From contig CALWLJ010000010.1 of the NCBI GenBank assembly GCA_944381495.1, positions 61,242 through 125,241 of the forward strand: a DNA stretch of 64,000 nt, read 5' to 3'. The first letter of the stretch is position 1. Each line of letters starts with the position of its first letter. Position numbers and translations under genes: made by a program. The notes beneath the pieces are model-generated. The model searched no databases, was not told the origin of the DNA, and worked only from the letters and a program-made list of their open reading frames with translations. The stretch is from an uncultured Mediterraneibacter sp. GTDB lineage: Bacteria; Bacillota; Clostridia; Lachnospirales; Lachnospiraceae. Below are positions 19,124-28,860 of this stretch, one piece after another.

Positions 19124-20374
19124 CTACTTCCTGATCTGCCCATTTCCGAAAATAATATATTTTGTCGTTGTCAGCGCCTCCAGCCCCATAGGTCCGCGCG
19201 CATGGAGTTTCTGTGTGCTGATACCGATCTCAGCGCCGAAACCAAATTCAAAACCGTCAGTAAATCGTGTAGATGCATTCACATATACAGCTGCAGCATC
19301 TATCTCATCCTGGAATTTCAATGCATTCGCATAATCCCTTGTAATAATAGACTCGGAATGGCCTGTATTGTACTTATTGATGTGTTCAATCGCCTCATCA
19401 AGAGAATCTACTGTCTTCACCGAAATGATTGCGTCCAGATACTCCGTCCCCCAGTCTTCTTCAGATGCAGGAATAATCTCGGAACTTACTGCCCTTGCTC
19501 TTTCGTCTCCGCGGATCTCAATATCATGATTTTTCAATTTCCTGACAATCAACGGCAGTGCCGTCTCAAGCGCTGCGGAATGAATAACAAGAGATTCGCA
19601 GGCATTACAGACGCCAAGCCTCTGAGTCTTTGCATTTTCGATAATATCTGCTGCCATTACCGGATCAGCGGAATCATCTACATAGACATGACAGTTTCCA
19701 GTACCCGTCTCGATCACAGGAACTGTACTGTTCGCTACTACATTGGCGATCAGACCGGCTCCTCCTCTGGGGATCAGCACATCAATCAATCCGTGCATCT
19801 TCATCATCTCATTTACTACATCCCTGCTGGTATCTTCCACAAGAAGGACCAGATCCTGACACAGCTTTGCCTTGCGCAGCCCTTCCTTGATTGCACGGAC
19901 AATAGCCTGGTTGGACCGGATAGCGTCACTGCCTCCCCGGAGGATCACAGCATTTCCAGTCTTAAAGCAAAGTGCAAAAGCATCTGCCGTCACATTTGGC
20001 CTGGATTCATAGATTATGCCAACAACACCAAGGGGAACTCTCTTCTTTCCGATGCGCAGCCCGTTGGGACGTGTCTTCATCCCGAGCACTTCACCAATGG
20101 GATCTTCCAGCCCTGCCACTTGTCTGATACCTTCCGCCATATCAGCAATCCTTTTTTCTGTCAGGGAAAGGCGGTCGATCAGGGACTGCTTCGTGCCCTT
20201 TTTCTGCGCTGCTTCTACGTCGCTCCGGTTCTCTTCCAGAATCATCTGCTTCTGCGTTTCCAACTCGTCAGCCACTGCCAGCAAACCTCTGTTCTTAGCG
20301 TCCGTTCCCAGTTTTGCCGCTTCTCTGGATGCTGTTTTTGCAATCCCTGCAAGTCTTTCCATATACGTTTCCAT
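19124..20374 (-). CDS. proA: Glutamate-5-semialdehyde dehydrogenase (gamma-glutamyl phosphate reductase)
   Basis: ProA reduces gamma-glutamyl phosphate to the semialdehyde, the second step of proline synthesis. It is an aldehyde dehydrogenase-fold protein of 416 residues with the catalytic cysteine in [16 protein letters not shown], and the substrate and NADPH segments [14 protein letters not shown] and [13 protein letters not shown] lies ten bases before the ATG. It follows proB by 54 bp and should be co-transcribed. Confidence 0.96.
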   Translation of the reverse strand: METYMERLAGIAKTASREAAKLGTDAKNRGLLAVADELETQKQMILEENRSDVEAAQKKGTKQSLIDRLSLTEKRIADMAEGIRQVAGLEDPIGEVLGMKTRPNGLRIGKKRVPLGVVGIIYESRPNVTADAFALCFKTGNAVILRGGSDAIRSNQAIVRAIKEGLRKAKLCQDLVLLVEDTSRDVVNEMMKMHGLIDVLIPRGGAGLIANVVANSTVPVIETGTGNCHVYVDDSADPVMAADIIENAKTQRLGVCNACESLVIHSAALETALPLIVRKLKNHDIEIRGDERARAVSSEIIPASEEDWGTEYLDAIISVKTVDSLDEAIEHINKYNTGHSESIITRDYANALKFQDEIDAAAVYVNASTRFTDGFEFGFGAEIGISTQKLHARGPMGLEALTTTKYIIFGNGQIRK

Positions 20375-20428
20375 GTTGCTTACACCTCCGGATAATAAGA
20401 ATTCATAGCTACTCTGAAATCTATTGGA

Positions 20429-21385
20429 TCATGATTCCTTTTCCTTCTCACCTGTCTTTATAGCGTCTTTGCTGTTTTCCCCTGCACTTTCCTTTGCAGA
20501 TTCCCTGGCGGTCCTTCCCTCAGTCTGCCTGCGCAGTCTGTTTCTTTCCGCATTACGATTCTCCAGTCTCTTCCGGTTATCTCTCGAAAGGAACAGGGTT
20601 CCTACTCTTTTCCCAGCCATGATATCATTTATAGTGTAAATATTATCGCCATTGGCGATGACCATATCCGCTCCGACAGCAGTAGCGATCTTTGCCGCCT
20701 TGATCTTGGTAGACATACCTCCTGTCCCCAGCTCTGTGGAAGCTCCCTTTGCCATATGCTCAAGCCTGGCATCAATCCGTCCCACCGTATGGATCAGCCT
20801 GGCGTCCGGATTCAATCTGGGGTCATCTGTATAGAGCCCGTCAATATCAGACATCAGGATCAGCAGATCCGCATCCACAAGCTTTGCCACATATGCCGCC
20901 AGTGTATCATTATCCCCGAAGTTGCCGTAAGAGAGTTCATCTACTGAAATAGCGTCATTTTCATTGACAATAGGGACTACATTCATACGGAACAACTCGT
21001 CAAACGCCCTCCGGGCATTGCGGCGGCACTCCTTGTTGGTAACGGACTCTTTGGTCAGAAGGACCTGAGCCGTCAGCTGGGCGTACTCATTAAAGAACTT
21101 CTCATAGATCATCATCAATCTGGCCTGGCCGACTGCCGCACATGCCTGTTTCTCTGCTTCAGTCTCCGGCCTACGTGTAAGTCCAAGGGCGTTCTTTCCC
21201 ACACCCACAGCACCGGAAGACACAACAATAACTTCTTTTCCCTGGTTCCGCAGGTTGATCAGGATCCGGACAAACCGCTCCAGCTTATCAAGATTGATAT
21301 TCCCCGTCTCACTATATGTGATCGTGCTCGTGCCGACTTTGATTACGATTCTCTTCTTTTTGCTCAGTATCTCTTTTCTGTCCAT
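20429..21385 (-). CDS. proB: Glutamate 5-kinase, without PUA domain
   Basis: ProB phosphorylates glutamate to start proline synthesis. The amino acid kinase domain (about residues 1-258) has VIKVGTSTI, VSSGAVGVG and GTGGMSTKIKAA. The usual C-terminal PUA domain is missing; instead the last 50 residues are a charged, low-complexity tail rich in Arg, Glu, Lys and Asn. Kinases lacking PUA are known in some Bacillota and are still feedback-sensitive in part. First gene of proBA. Confidence 0.95.
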   Translation of the reverse strand: MDRKEILSKKKRIVIKVGTSTITYSETGNINLDKLERFVRILINLRNQGKEVIVVSSGAVGVGKNALGLTRRPETEAEKQACAAVGQARLMMIYEKFFNEYAQLTAQVLLTKESVTNKECRRNARRAFDELFRMNVVPIVNENDAISVDELSYGNFGDNDTLAAYVAKLVDADLLILMSDIDGLYTDDPRLNPDARLIHTVGRIDARLEHMAKGASTELGTGGMSTKIKAAKIATAVGADMVIANGDNIYTINDIMAGKRVGTLFLSRDNRKRLENRNAERNRLRRQTEGRTARESAKESAGENSKDAIKTGEKEKES

Positions 21386-21602
21386 GACAATATGCCTTTC
21401 TGTTTCTTCTTCGTGCGTTTCACCGCCCCTTATTGTACCATCATTCCCGAGATTGTTCCACTTTTTTTGAGAAACAGACCGGCAGTTTTCTAAATTTATA
21501 TTATGATCTGTTTACTGTATCCCTGATTCCGGGACTCACAGCCGGCCCCGCTCCGTTACTTTAACGCCGATGATCCGTCCCATTAATCAAGCAGGATCTT
21601 GG

Positions 21603-22133
21603 TCATCTCACATATACAACATAATCATCCTTGCGGGGTTTTGCCGCCGGAATTTCTCCATCCGGATATCCCAGGATACAGTGTCCTACACCTACATACT
21701 CGCCTTCGATTCCCCATTTTTTCAGTAGTTCTTTCCCTTCTTCGGAGTCAAACACTTCTCTTGCTCTGTGGATCCAGCAAGAGCCCACACCCACAGCATA
21801 GGCTGCATTCATCAGATTGCCCATAACAAGTGAGCCATCCTCCACACAGGTAGGACGCTCCTTTGACGCCAGTACCACAAGTACAGTAGGCGCTCCATAG
21901 AATGGATCCATGTCATCGCCTGCTCCTGGGAAATATTTTGCATTCAGCCTGGACAGAAGATCCCTTGTCTCCTTATCCTGTACTACAACAATCTTCGGGG
22001 ACTGCATCCCCATCCCGGTAGGCGCATATGTTCCTGCCTCCAGGATCTTCTGCAGTTCTTCCTCCTTTATCTGTTCCGGTCTGTAGGACCTGACACTTCT
22101 CCTGTTTTTCAGATCATTCAACGTTGATTCCAT
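21603..22133 (-). CDS. Nitroreductase family FMN oxidoreductase
   Basis: A 176-residue flavoprotein of the nitroreductase fold. The N-terminal RRSVRSYRPEQIKEEELQKIL and the GTYAPTGMGMQSPKIVVVQD segments bind FMN, and GSCWIHRAR belongs to the second half. I start at the ATG at 22131-22133, which has AAGGAGG eight bases upstream. Such proteins reduce nitro compounds, quinones or flavins with NAD(P)H. The physiological substrate is not shown by the context. Confidence 0.9.
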   Translation of the reverse strand: MESTLNDLKNRRSVRSYRPEQIKEEELQKILEAGTYAPTGMGMQSPKIVVVQDKETRDLLSRLNAKYFPGAGDDMDPFYGAPTVLVVLASKERPTCVEDGSLVMGNLMNAAYAVGVGSCWIHRAREVFDSEEGKELLKKWGIEGEYVGVGHCILGYPDGEIPAAKPRKDDYVVYVR

Positions 22134-22217
22134 AATAATTGCCTCCTTCTGAAAATAAATAAGAAACGAAAGGCAGATGCGCATGCTCCGCCCCCGTCTC
22201 TGCACATTTTCTGCGTC

Positions 22218-22502
22218 TCACTTCAATCCCGCAAAAAAAAGTTCATACATATCATCCTCGCCCTCCAGCACCGGCGAGTTCTCTCCGCCGCCGTTGGTGC
22301 TTCGCTTCATTGTAGCATAAAATTCATCCCCTGCCTGGATCACATCCATGGGATAAATCTCATACCCCGTATCTCTGCATACCCGGCAGAATTCTCCAAG
22401 GGGATCTTCTGATTCCCGGGTCCGCAAAAGCTTCTCCTTCAGTTCCGGATCATGCAGCGCTCTGTTTTGCAGTTCATCCAGCATCTCTACTGTATTTCTC
22501 AT
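22218..22502 (-). CDS. Nif11-like small protein
   Basis: A 94-residue protein with a CGGAGG site nine bases before the chosen ATG. The first half resembles the Nif11 domain: a helical segment with HDPELKEKLL, then DPLGEFCRVCRDTGYEI. Nif11 domains are best known as leader regions of RiPP precursors in cyanobacteria and other bacteria, and as stand-alone proteins of unknown role. A GGG follows the domain, but the remaining tail is acidic and has no Cys, Ser-rich or Thr-rich core, and no maturation enzymes are nearby. The resemblance is by eye only. Confidence 0.6.
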   Translation of the reverse strand: MRNTVEMLDELQNRALHDPELKEKLLRTRESEDPLGEFCRVCRDTGYEIYPMDVIQAGDEFYATMKRSTNGGGENSPVLEGEDDMYELFFAGLK

Positions 22503-22629
22503 ATATTCAAGCCTCCGTTTCAACTGTGACCGCCATACAGCCGTCACCCGGCCATATGCCCTCCTCTTTGTCTTTCAATCCCCAAGAATCCTTTCTCTAT
22601 GTCACCAGATCATCCCCTTAGCCAGAAGA

Positions 22630-23811
22630 TCATTTCCCTGCATTCTTATAAATCTGGTACATATCCTCTTGATCCAGCTTTTTCACACAGCCGATGGTCC
22701 GTTTCCCGAAATGGCTGCATTTCTCCGCCAGTTCTCTTATCTGCTCTTCTGTCAGATTGATTCCCATCTCACTGATACGCACAGGCATCTCTACCATATG
22801 GTAAAAGTCCTCCATAGCAGAGATTCCTTTCAAAGCCGTCTCTATATCATCGGCTCCCGGTTCAACTCCCATTACTTTCACCGCAAATCGTGCAAATCGC
22901 TCCGGGCGCGCATCCAATACATATCTCGCCCAGCTGCTCCAGACAGCCGCCAGGCCCGCCCCATGAGCCACGTCGAACATCCCTCCCAGCTCATGTTCCA
23001 GCTGATGGCTGGCCCAGTCTCCTCCATCGGTTCCACATCCCATCAGCCCGTTATGAGAAAGACTGCCCGCCCACATAACCTCTGCGCGGGCATTATAGTC
23101 ATCAGGATGTTCCATCAGGATCTTCGCATTCTTCATGACCGTACGGATCAGATGCTCACTGAATCCGTCAGTCAACTCCATGTTGTCCGACTGGTTGAAA
23201 TACCGCTCCATAGTGTGCATCATAATATCCACACATCCGCTGGCTGTCTGATATTTGGGAAGTGTCATGGTAAGTTCCGGATTCATCACTGCGAACTTCG
23301 GACGGCAGTAATCGGTGTTATATCCTCTCTTGAGCCAGCCGTTTTCGTTAGTGATCACAGAGGAGTTGCTCATCTCAGAGCCAGCTGCCGAAATTGTAAG
23401 GACAGCCCCGACAGGCATACATGACGTAGCCTGGCGTTTTCCCTCATAAAAATCCCACACATCTCCTTCATTTGCTATCCCATATCCGATAGCCTTAGCA
23501 GAATCGATAACACTTCCGCCTCCCACAGCCAGGATAAAATCCACCTGTTCTTTCCTGCATAGTTTGATTCCTTCATATACAAGAGACAGTCTTGGATTGG
23601 GTACCACTCCGCCCAGAGAAACATAGTCAATGCCCGTTTCCTCCAGAGAATGGCATATCCGTTCCAGCAGTCCACTCTTTTTCGCACTATGGCCGCCATA
23701 ATGAACGAGTACCTTCCTGCTCCCCTGCTGCTTTACAAGCTCACCGGTCTGATTCTCCGCACCTCTCCCGAACACCACTCGCGTAGGTGTGTAATAATTA
23801 AAATTTTCCAT
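22630..23811 (-). CDS. Iron-containing alcohol dehydrogenase (butanol dehydrogenase-like)
   Basis: A group III alcohol dehydrogenase of 393 residues. The NAD(P) site GGGSVIDSAKAIGYG lies near residue 100. Likely metal ligands are in CVDIMMHTMERYF (Asp and His) and in HQLEHELGGMFDVAHGAGL (two His). The N-terminus NFNYYTPTRVVFGRG is typical of the butanol dehydrogenase subgroup. It would reduce aldehydes to alcohols during fermentation. It appears to be a single gene. Confidence 0.92.
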   Translation of the reverse strand: MENFNYYTPTRVVFGRGAENQTGELVKQQGSRKVLVHYGGHSAKKSGLLERICHSLEETGIDYVSLGGVVPNPRLSLVYEGIKLCRKEQVDFILAVGGGSVIDSAKAIGYGIANEGDVWDFYEGKRQATSCMPVGAVLTISAAGSEMSNSSVITNENGWLKRGYNTDYCRPKFAVMNPELTMTLPKYQTASGCVDIMMHTMERYFNQSDNMELTDGFSEHLIRTVMKNAKILMEHPDDYNARAEVMWAGSLSHNGLMGCGTDGGDWASHQLEHELGGMFDVAHGAGLAAVWSSWARYVLDARPERFARFAVKVMGVEPGADDIETALKGISAMEDFYHMVEMPVRISEMGINLTEEQIRELAEKCSHFGKRTIGCVKKLDQEDMYQIYKNAGK

Positions 23812-23899
23812 GGTTTTACTGTCCTTTCCGCAGCCGTGTATGATCCGTCATGCTTTTCTTACATTATTATAAGGCTGTTTTCCGGATCCGAATACTTTT

Positions 23900-24451
23900 C
23901 TATTCTGTTTTTTCGGCATGCTGTCTTTCCACTTTGATCTGGCATGACTCCATTGCTTCCAGAGCGCGCCTATGACTCTCAGGGGTCACTCCTGCACAGC
24001 AGGACGCATCCACAGAAACGGGAATCTCCGGCACATATGCTTTGATCAGGAGCGCATTTGATATCACGCAGATATCCGTGCAAAGTCCCACAAAAACAAT
24101 CTCTTCGATCCCGTCTTCCTTGTCACAAATCTTCTTTACACATTCTCCCAGCTCCACACTTCCAAAAGTTGGCTTATCAATAATCCTTGCCTGCTTTTCC
24201 TCCAGAAGCCGGCTGATCTCATTTTGGATCTCCCATCCTTCTGTTCCCCGGATACAATGAGGCACGGGAAGCTTCTTTCCTTCCTGTGTATCCATATAAT
24301 CCTCTCCGTGCGTATCCCGGGTGGCAATCACGATTCCGCTAAATTCCGAAATTTTCTTTCTTACTCCCGGAACAATGGCCTCTGCCTCTTTCGTCCCGAG
24401 AGAACCGCTGATAAAATCATTCTGCATATCAACTACAACCAGTATTTTCAT
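23900..24451 (-). CDS. Isochorismatase family cysteine hydrolase (nicotinamidase-like)
   Basis: A 183-residue hydrolase with the catalytic triad of nicotinamidases visible as D8 (VVVDMQNDF), K93 (IIDKPTFGS) and C128 (GLCTDICV). Asp and His residues in RDTHGEDY and PVPHC could bind the metal. The likely reaction is nicotinamide to nicotinate in NAD salvage, but related amidases act on other amides. The start has a perfect AAGGAGG site. It overlaps the upstream glycosylase gene by four bases (ATGA). Confidence 0.87.
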   Translation of the reverse strand: MKILVVVDMQNDFISGSLGTKEAEAIVPGVRKKISEFSGIVIATRDTHGEDYMDTQEGKKLPVPHCIRGTEGWEIQNEISRLLEEKQARIIDKPTFGSVELGECVKKICDKEDGIEEIVFVGLCTDICVISNALLIKAYVPEIPVSVDASCCAGVTPESHRRALEAMESCQIKVERQHAEKTE

Positions 24452-25281
24452 GAAGCACCTCCTTCTCTATACTCGCCTCTGAGATCATAATAAAAAATAT
24501 ACTGCTGCATTACGCCTGCACATCCCCGGTATCTGTCAAAAGGGAATCCTTCCGGATAATGTATATCCAGCGCCTTACGGATATGGGTATCCACAGGAAA
24601 TGCGTCCAGCTGGTGAAGGGCGAACAGGCAGATGCAGTCTGCAACTTTTCCTCCCACTCCTGGCAGCTTCATCAGCTCCTCACGCGCTCTGAGATATTCC
24701 ATTTTTTTCAGAGCTTCAAGATCTATCTCACCTGATGCGACCATCCGTGCAGAGCCACAGATATACGGGCTCCGATACCCGAGTTTCATCTCTCTCAGCT
24801 CTCTTTCCTCCGCTTCTGCCAGAACCTGGGCGTCCGGAAATGGATAAAACTCTCTGCCGCTTTCTGTGATCTCCGGCTTCCCATAGCGCTGGCAAAGTCC
24901 CCGGATCAGATTCCGTATCCGTGGAATGTTATTCTGCTGAGAAAGGATAAATGTAACGATCATCTCCCATATATCCTGTCGCAGGATCCGGATCCCGCCG
25001 CCGAACTCCGCCGCTTTCTGAAGATAAGTATCATTCCTGTCAATCCTCTCTATATAATCCTTATAACAGGTATTCAGGTCAAAATACTCCTTCCAGCAGC
25101 TCTCAAATTCGTCCTGAGAGCAACAGAGGATCGTCTGTTCAGGCTCTGTCAGGATCTTCAAATAACCCCGGGCAGTGACCAGCTCGTATATTCCTTTTTC
25201 TTCTGTCTCTTCCAGCCGGAAGCACTGTCCGGATCCACAGATCTGCTGTATGGAAAAATGTACATTATCGATCGTTACCAT
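24448..25281 (-). CDS. 8-oxoguanine DNA glycosylase (OGG1-like, HhH-GPD)
   Basis: A base-excision repair enzyme of 277 residues. The N-terminal OGG domain (about 1-110) is followed by the HhH-GPD domain: QQNNIPRIRNLIRGL, then the helix-hairpin-helix LPGVGGKVADCICLFAL with the catalytic lysine, and VDTHIRKALD with the catalytic aspartate. I start at the ATG at 25279-25281, behind AGGAG; the frame opens 11 codons earlier. It is coupled to the nicotinamidase-like gene downstream. Confidence 0.9.
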   Translation of the reverse strand: MVTIDNVHFSIQQICGSGQCFRLEETEEKGIYELVTARGYLKILTEPEQTILCCSQDEFESCWKEYFDLNTCYKDYIERIDRNDTYLQKAAEFGGGIRILRQDIWEMIVTFILSQQNNIPRIRNLIRGLCQRYGKPEITESGREFYPFPDAQVLAEAEERELREMKLGYRSPYICGSARMVASGEIDLEALKKMEYLRAREELMKLPGVGGKVADCICLFALHQLDAFPVDTHIRKALDIHYPEGFPFDRYRGCAGVMQQYIFYYDLRGEYREGGAS

Positions 25282-25480
25282 GTCTCGCTCCTGTCTTCTG
25301 TATCTTTTTCCCACTGTTTTCTACAGTGTTCTTCCCCAATAAATTTACTATATCATTTTTCCTCCTGTACGTAAATCTGCAAACAGATCATATTTCACGG
25401 AAAAATCCCGCATGTACTAAAACAGAGATCTGTTTTAAGCGGTCATGCCTCCCTGCTTTCTGTTCCGCTTCCCGCCTTGA

Positions 25481-26740
25481 TCATTGCTCCTCCCCGAGAG
25501 TCTGCCGGATGATACTTCTCATAATATCCTCCGACATCTGTCCGGTGACATATCCGTAAACATTTCCCTCCTTATCAATCATAAAGGTTGTGGGGAAAGA
25601 GGTAATTCCATACCAGTTGAACATCTCCCAGTTCTCATCCATCAGTACCGGATAGTTATACCCGTTTTCCTCCATGAACTGAGTAATTGATGAGATGTCT
25701 CCTTCCTGTCCCATCTCCGGCGCCGCCGCTCCAAGAATCACTACCTCCGCCTCGTCTCCCTGGGCGGAATACTCTTCATACAGCTTCTGAATATCCGGCA
25801 TTTCCGCCCGGCAGGAAGGACACCAGGTTCCCCAGAAGTTCAGGAAGATCACTTTTCCCCTGTAGTCCTCAAGCCTGTGGGTATTTCCATACTGATCCTT
25901 CAGCTCAAAATCATATGCCGGTGTCAGATTCTCTTCATTCGCATCCGAACTGCTGCCTGCTTCATTCTCTGTATCCACGTCAGTACCGCTTACATCCTGC
26001 GCTGTCTCTTCCTGCGTCTGAGACGCGGACAGATATCCGGTGATATCATTCATCTTTCCGGTAAACATAAGCGCTCCCATAAGAATCATCAGGACTCCTC
26101 CTGCTTTCACTGTGTATCTGACCACATTCATATGTTTCCTGAAAACACCGAGAAGCTGTGCAGTGAACACGCCTGACGCCAGAAACGGCAGGATAAACCC
26201 CAGAGTATACACTCCGATGAGCAGGAAGCCTTTCAGGCTGGTCTGGGCGCTTCCCGCCATCAGGAGTACGCTGGTCAGCGCCGGTCCCACACAGGGCGTC
26301 CACGCAAAGCTGAACGTAAATCCCATGATCAGAGCAGTGACCGGGGACATGGTCATCTTCTCCAGATGAAAGGGGATCCGGTGTTCCTCTCCCAACAGCC
26401 GGGATTTCCCGAAAACTCCAAGCTGATACAGCCCGAATATGATAACGATGATTCCGCCGATCCGTGCAAAAAGCATTCTCTGTTCCCGGAAGAACGTTCC
26501 TGCCGCAGAAGCTCCCAGTCCAAGTATGAAGAATGCTCCACTGATCCCCAGGGCAAAAAAGAGCACACGGATGAACAGCCGCAGTCTGCCTCCCGTCTTC
26601 TGTTCTTCCTGCCCGATCCCGCCGGACAGATACCCCAGATAAAGAGGCACTAAAGGAAGAACGCAGGGCGAGAAAAAACTGAGAAGCCCCTGGATAAAAA
26701 CCGTCAGTGCCGATATACCTGTTTCAATCGTAAAACCCAT
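25481..26740 (-). CDS. CcdA-TlpA fusion: thiol-disulfide transport membrane protein
   Basis: One chain joins a CcdA/DsbD-type membrane domain (about residues 1-210, six helices, with the half-motifs FFSPCVLPLVPLYLG and AWTPCVGPALTS carrying the reactive cysteines) to an extracellular TlpA/ResA-like thioredoxin domain (about 275-419) with the active site GTWCPSCRAEMP. A linker rich in Glu, Asp and Ser joins them. It should carry electrons across the membrane and reduce disulfides outside. Its own AGGAGA site is present. Partner proteins are not encoded nearby. Confidence 0.92.
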   Translation of the reverse strand: MGFTIETGISALTVFIQGLLSFFSPCVLPLVPLYLGYLSGGIGQEEQKTGGRLRLFIRVLFFALGISGAFFILGLGASAAGTFFREQRMLFARIGGIIVIIFGLYQLGVFGKSRLLGEEHRIPFHLEKMTMSPVTALIMGFTFSFAWTPCVGPALTSVLLMAGSAQTSLKGFLLIGVYTLGFILPFLASGVFTAQLLGVFRKHMNVVRYTVKAGGVLMILMGALMFTGKMNDITGYLSASQTQEETAQDVSGTDVDTENEAGSSSDANEENLTPAYDFELKDQYGNTHRLEDYRGKVIFLNFWGTWCPSCRAEMPDIQKLYEEYSAQGDEAEVVILGAAAPEMGQEGDISSITQFMEENGYNYPVLMDENWEMFNWYGITSFPTTFMIDKEGNVYGYVTGQMSEDIMRSIIRQTLGEEQ

Positions 26741-26835
26741 ATAACTCGTCTCCTGTCATGTTTTTCAATAATGTATCATACTTTTGCTTTTCCTTCCATG
26801 ACAAAATCACATAATAAAAAATAGAGGTGAAAACA

Positions 26836-26872
26836 GCCGCGGAAACCTTCTTCCCCTGAAGATTTCCGCGGC
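26836..26872 (-). terminator. Rho-independent terminator of the pxpB-pxpC-dehydrogenase operon
   Basis: A perfect 10-bp GC-rich stem (GCCGCGGAAA with TTTCCGCGGC), followed on the minus strand by TGTTTTCACC and later T-rich sequence. It lies 35 bases after the dehydrogenase stop. Confidence 0.8.
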
Positions 26873-26906
26873 CATATACATTCCATGCTATTTATTTTTT
26901 CTAAAA

Positions 26907-27872
26907 TTATTTATTAACCTGATTGATTGTATTTCCATTCAGGAAAGAGCGGATATTCTCTGCTGTGATATCCATGATCCTCTGTCTGGATGCCTGAGCC
27001 GCCCAGGAAATATGAGGTGTGATCAGACAGTTTTTCGCTGTGAGCAGCGGGTTGTCTCCTTTGATCGGCTCCGTTGATACCACATCAAGCCCTGCCGCAT
27101 ATACTTTGCCGCTGTTTAACGCATACGCCAGATCCTGCTCTACGACAAGCTGACCACGGCTGTTATTGATCAGGATCACTCCATCTTTCATCTTCGCGAT
27201 ATTATCCTTGTTGATGATCCCTTCTGTATCCGGGAAGAGCGGACAGTGAAGGAAAATAACGTCCGAACGGGCAAACAGCTCGTCCAGAGACACATACTCC
27301 GCCACCTGTTTTCCGGCTTCGCTCTCATAAGTGTCATATGCGATCACTTTCATATCCAGTGCGTTCAGTAGTTTTGCCGTAGCCTGTCCGATCCTTCCAA
27401 GTCCGATGATACCGGCAGTCTTGCCATACAGCTCGATCATCGGGTAATCCCAATAGCACCAGTCATCGTTATTCTCCCACTTACCTGCCTTTACTGTCTC
27501 GTCATGGTGACCATAATGAGAGCAGATTTCCAGGAGCAGACCGAGGGCATACTGTCCTACGATCTGTGTACCATAAGTAGGAACGTTCACCACAGGGATT
27601 CCTTTTTCCTTAGCATAATTATAATCAACGACATTATAGCCTGTGGCAAGCACGGCGATCAGTTTCATATTTGGGCATTTATCCATCGTTTCTCTGGAGA
27701 TCGGTGTCTTGTTGATCACTACGATCTCTGCGTCTCCGATGCGTTCTGCGATCAGCGGAGACTCCACATAGGAAGTCCTGTCATAAACCTGGACCTCTCC
27801 CAGCTGCTCAAGGGGTTCCCAGCTCAGGTCTCCCGGATTTTCTGTATAACCATCTAATACTACTATCTTCAT
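26907..27872 (-). CDS. D-2-hydroxyacid dehydrogenase (NAD-dependent)
   Basis: A dehydrogenase of the glycerate/phosphoglycerate family. The Rossmann motif GLGRIGQATAKLL is near the middle; catalytic residues fall in NNSRGQLV (Arg), GLDVVSTEP (Glu after) and LITPHISWA (His). It resembles hydroxypyruvate/glycerate dehydrogenases in length and motif order. I prefer the ATG at 27870-27872 because AAAGG sits about nine bases upstream; a GTG four codons earlier is poorly spaced. As last gene of the pxpB-pxpC operon it may reduce a 2-oxoacid made by the aminotransferase of the same locus. Confidence 0.9.
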   Translation of the reverse strand: MKIVVLDGYTENPGDLSWEPLEQLGEVQVYDRTSYVESPLIAERIGDAEIVVINKTPISRETMDKCPNMKLIAVLATGYNVVDYNYAKEKGIPVVNVPTYGTQIVGQYALGLLLEICSHYGHHDETVKAGKWENNDDWCYWDYPMIELYGKTAGIIGLGRIGQATAKLLNALDMKVIAYDTYESEAGKQVAEYVSLDELFARSDVIFLHCPLFPDTEGIINKDNIAKMKDGVILINNSRGQLVVEQDLAYALNSGKVYAAGLDVVSTEPIKGDNPLLTAKNCLITPHISWAAQASRQRIMDITAENIRSFLNGNTINQVNK

Positions 27873-27899
27873 TTTCTCATTCACCTTTCTTTTTATTTA

Positions 27900-28844
27900 T
27901 TAACCATTCAGCATCCGATCCAGAGCCTTCATCTGCTCCAGCTCTCTCACATACAGACTCTGAGCCAGATCCAGGCTGACCTGGATAAACCGTACCTTAA
28001 ATCCGGGCTGGCTCTGGGCGATCTTCGGCAGATCCACAGAGATCACGGTCCCGATCTTGGCATATCCGCCTGTGCTCTGACGGTCCGCCAGCATGATAAT
28101 GGGCTTGCCGTTGGCCGGCACCTGGATACTTCCAAGGGAGATGCCATCTGTATTGATATTGCCGTCCCCCTTATGCTCGATGGGTTCCCGCTCGATCCTG
28201 CATCCCATCCGGTCGAATTCATTTGTGATAACGCCGCTGTTCCAGAAGAAACTGCGGACCCCGTTTTCTGTAAATTCATCATCCTGGGGCCCCAGCACGA
28301 CACGAAGGACAATTTCCTTTTCCGGATAAACATCTGCGGGCACAACTCTCTTCTCCATACCGGGCAGCTCTGTCTTCGGACTGGTAAAGGCGATCTCGTC
28401 TCCCTTTTCCAGCTTCCTTCCCTTCACGCCTCCCAGGTTATTTCTCAGGAGGGTGGACTTGCTTCCCATTACAAGCGGGATGTCCAGACCGCCTGCGAAG
28501 GCAATATATCCCCGGCAGCCGTTTCTGGCTCCTGCAAAGGACAGCTTCTGTCCTTCTTTTACAAGCACCGCCCGGTACATGGGCAAGGGCGCGCCGTCCA
28601 GCATGGGCGTCAGATCCCCGCCTGTGACTGCGATGATATTATCACAGGTAAAGCGGAGCGTTGGCCCGATGAATGTCATTTCAAGCGCTCCTTCCGTCAT
28701 ATCATTTCCCACAAGGATATTTGCAATATGAAAGGCGTGGCTGTCCATTGCGCCGGATGTGGATACTCCGTATGCCTGATATCCGAAACGCCCCTCATCC
28801 TGTACTGTTGTGAGGATTCCTCCATTTTCAACTACGATTCCCAT
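27900..28844 (-). CDS. pxpC: 5-oxoprolinase subunit PxpC (biotin-dependent carboxyltransferase family)
   Basis: PxpC works with PxpA and PxpB in the ATP-dependent opening of 5-oxoproline to glutamate. The family N-terminus GILTTVQDEGRFGYQAYGV and the ADRQSTGGYAKIGTVISVDL motif are present. I start at the ATG at 28842-28844, with GGAGG eight to twelve bases upstream, giving 314 residues. It follows pxpB by 16 bp. The family was once called allophanate hydrolase subunit 2. Confidence 0.93.
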   Translation of the reverse strand: MGIVVENGGILTTVQDEGRFGYQAYGVSTSGAMDSHAFHIANILVGNDMTEGALEMTFIGPTLRFTCDNIIAVTGGDLTPMLDGAPLPMYRAVLVKEGQKLSFAGARNGCRGYIAFAGGLDIPLVMGSKSTLLRNNLGGVKGRKLEKGDEIAFTSPKTELPGMEKRVVPADVYPEKEIVLRVVLGPQDDEFTENGVRSFFWNSGVITNEFDRMGCRIEREPIEHKGDGNINTDGISLGSIQVPANGKPIIMLADRQSTGGYAKIGTVISVDLPKIAQSQPGFKVRFIQVSLDLAQSLYVRELEQMKALDRMLNG

Positions 28845-28860
28845 CTTGTCCCCTCCTTTC

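Noticed and set aside
19025-20395. Long open frame on the + strand opposite proA
   Set aside because: It is antisense to a clear ProA, lacks a ribosome binding site, and its sequence is a codon-composition shadow with many Cys, His and Arg residues.
22218-22502. Nif11-like protein as a RiPP precursor
   Set aside because: The tail after the GGG is acidic and lacks a modifiable core, and no modification enzyme or transporter is encoded nearby.
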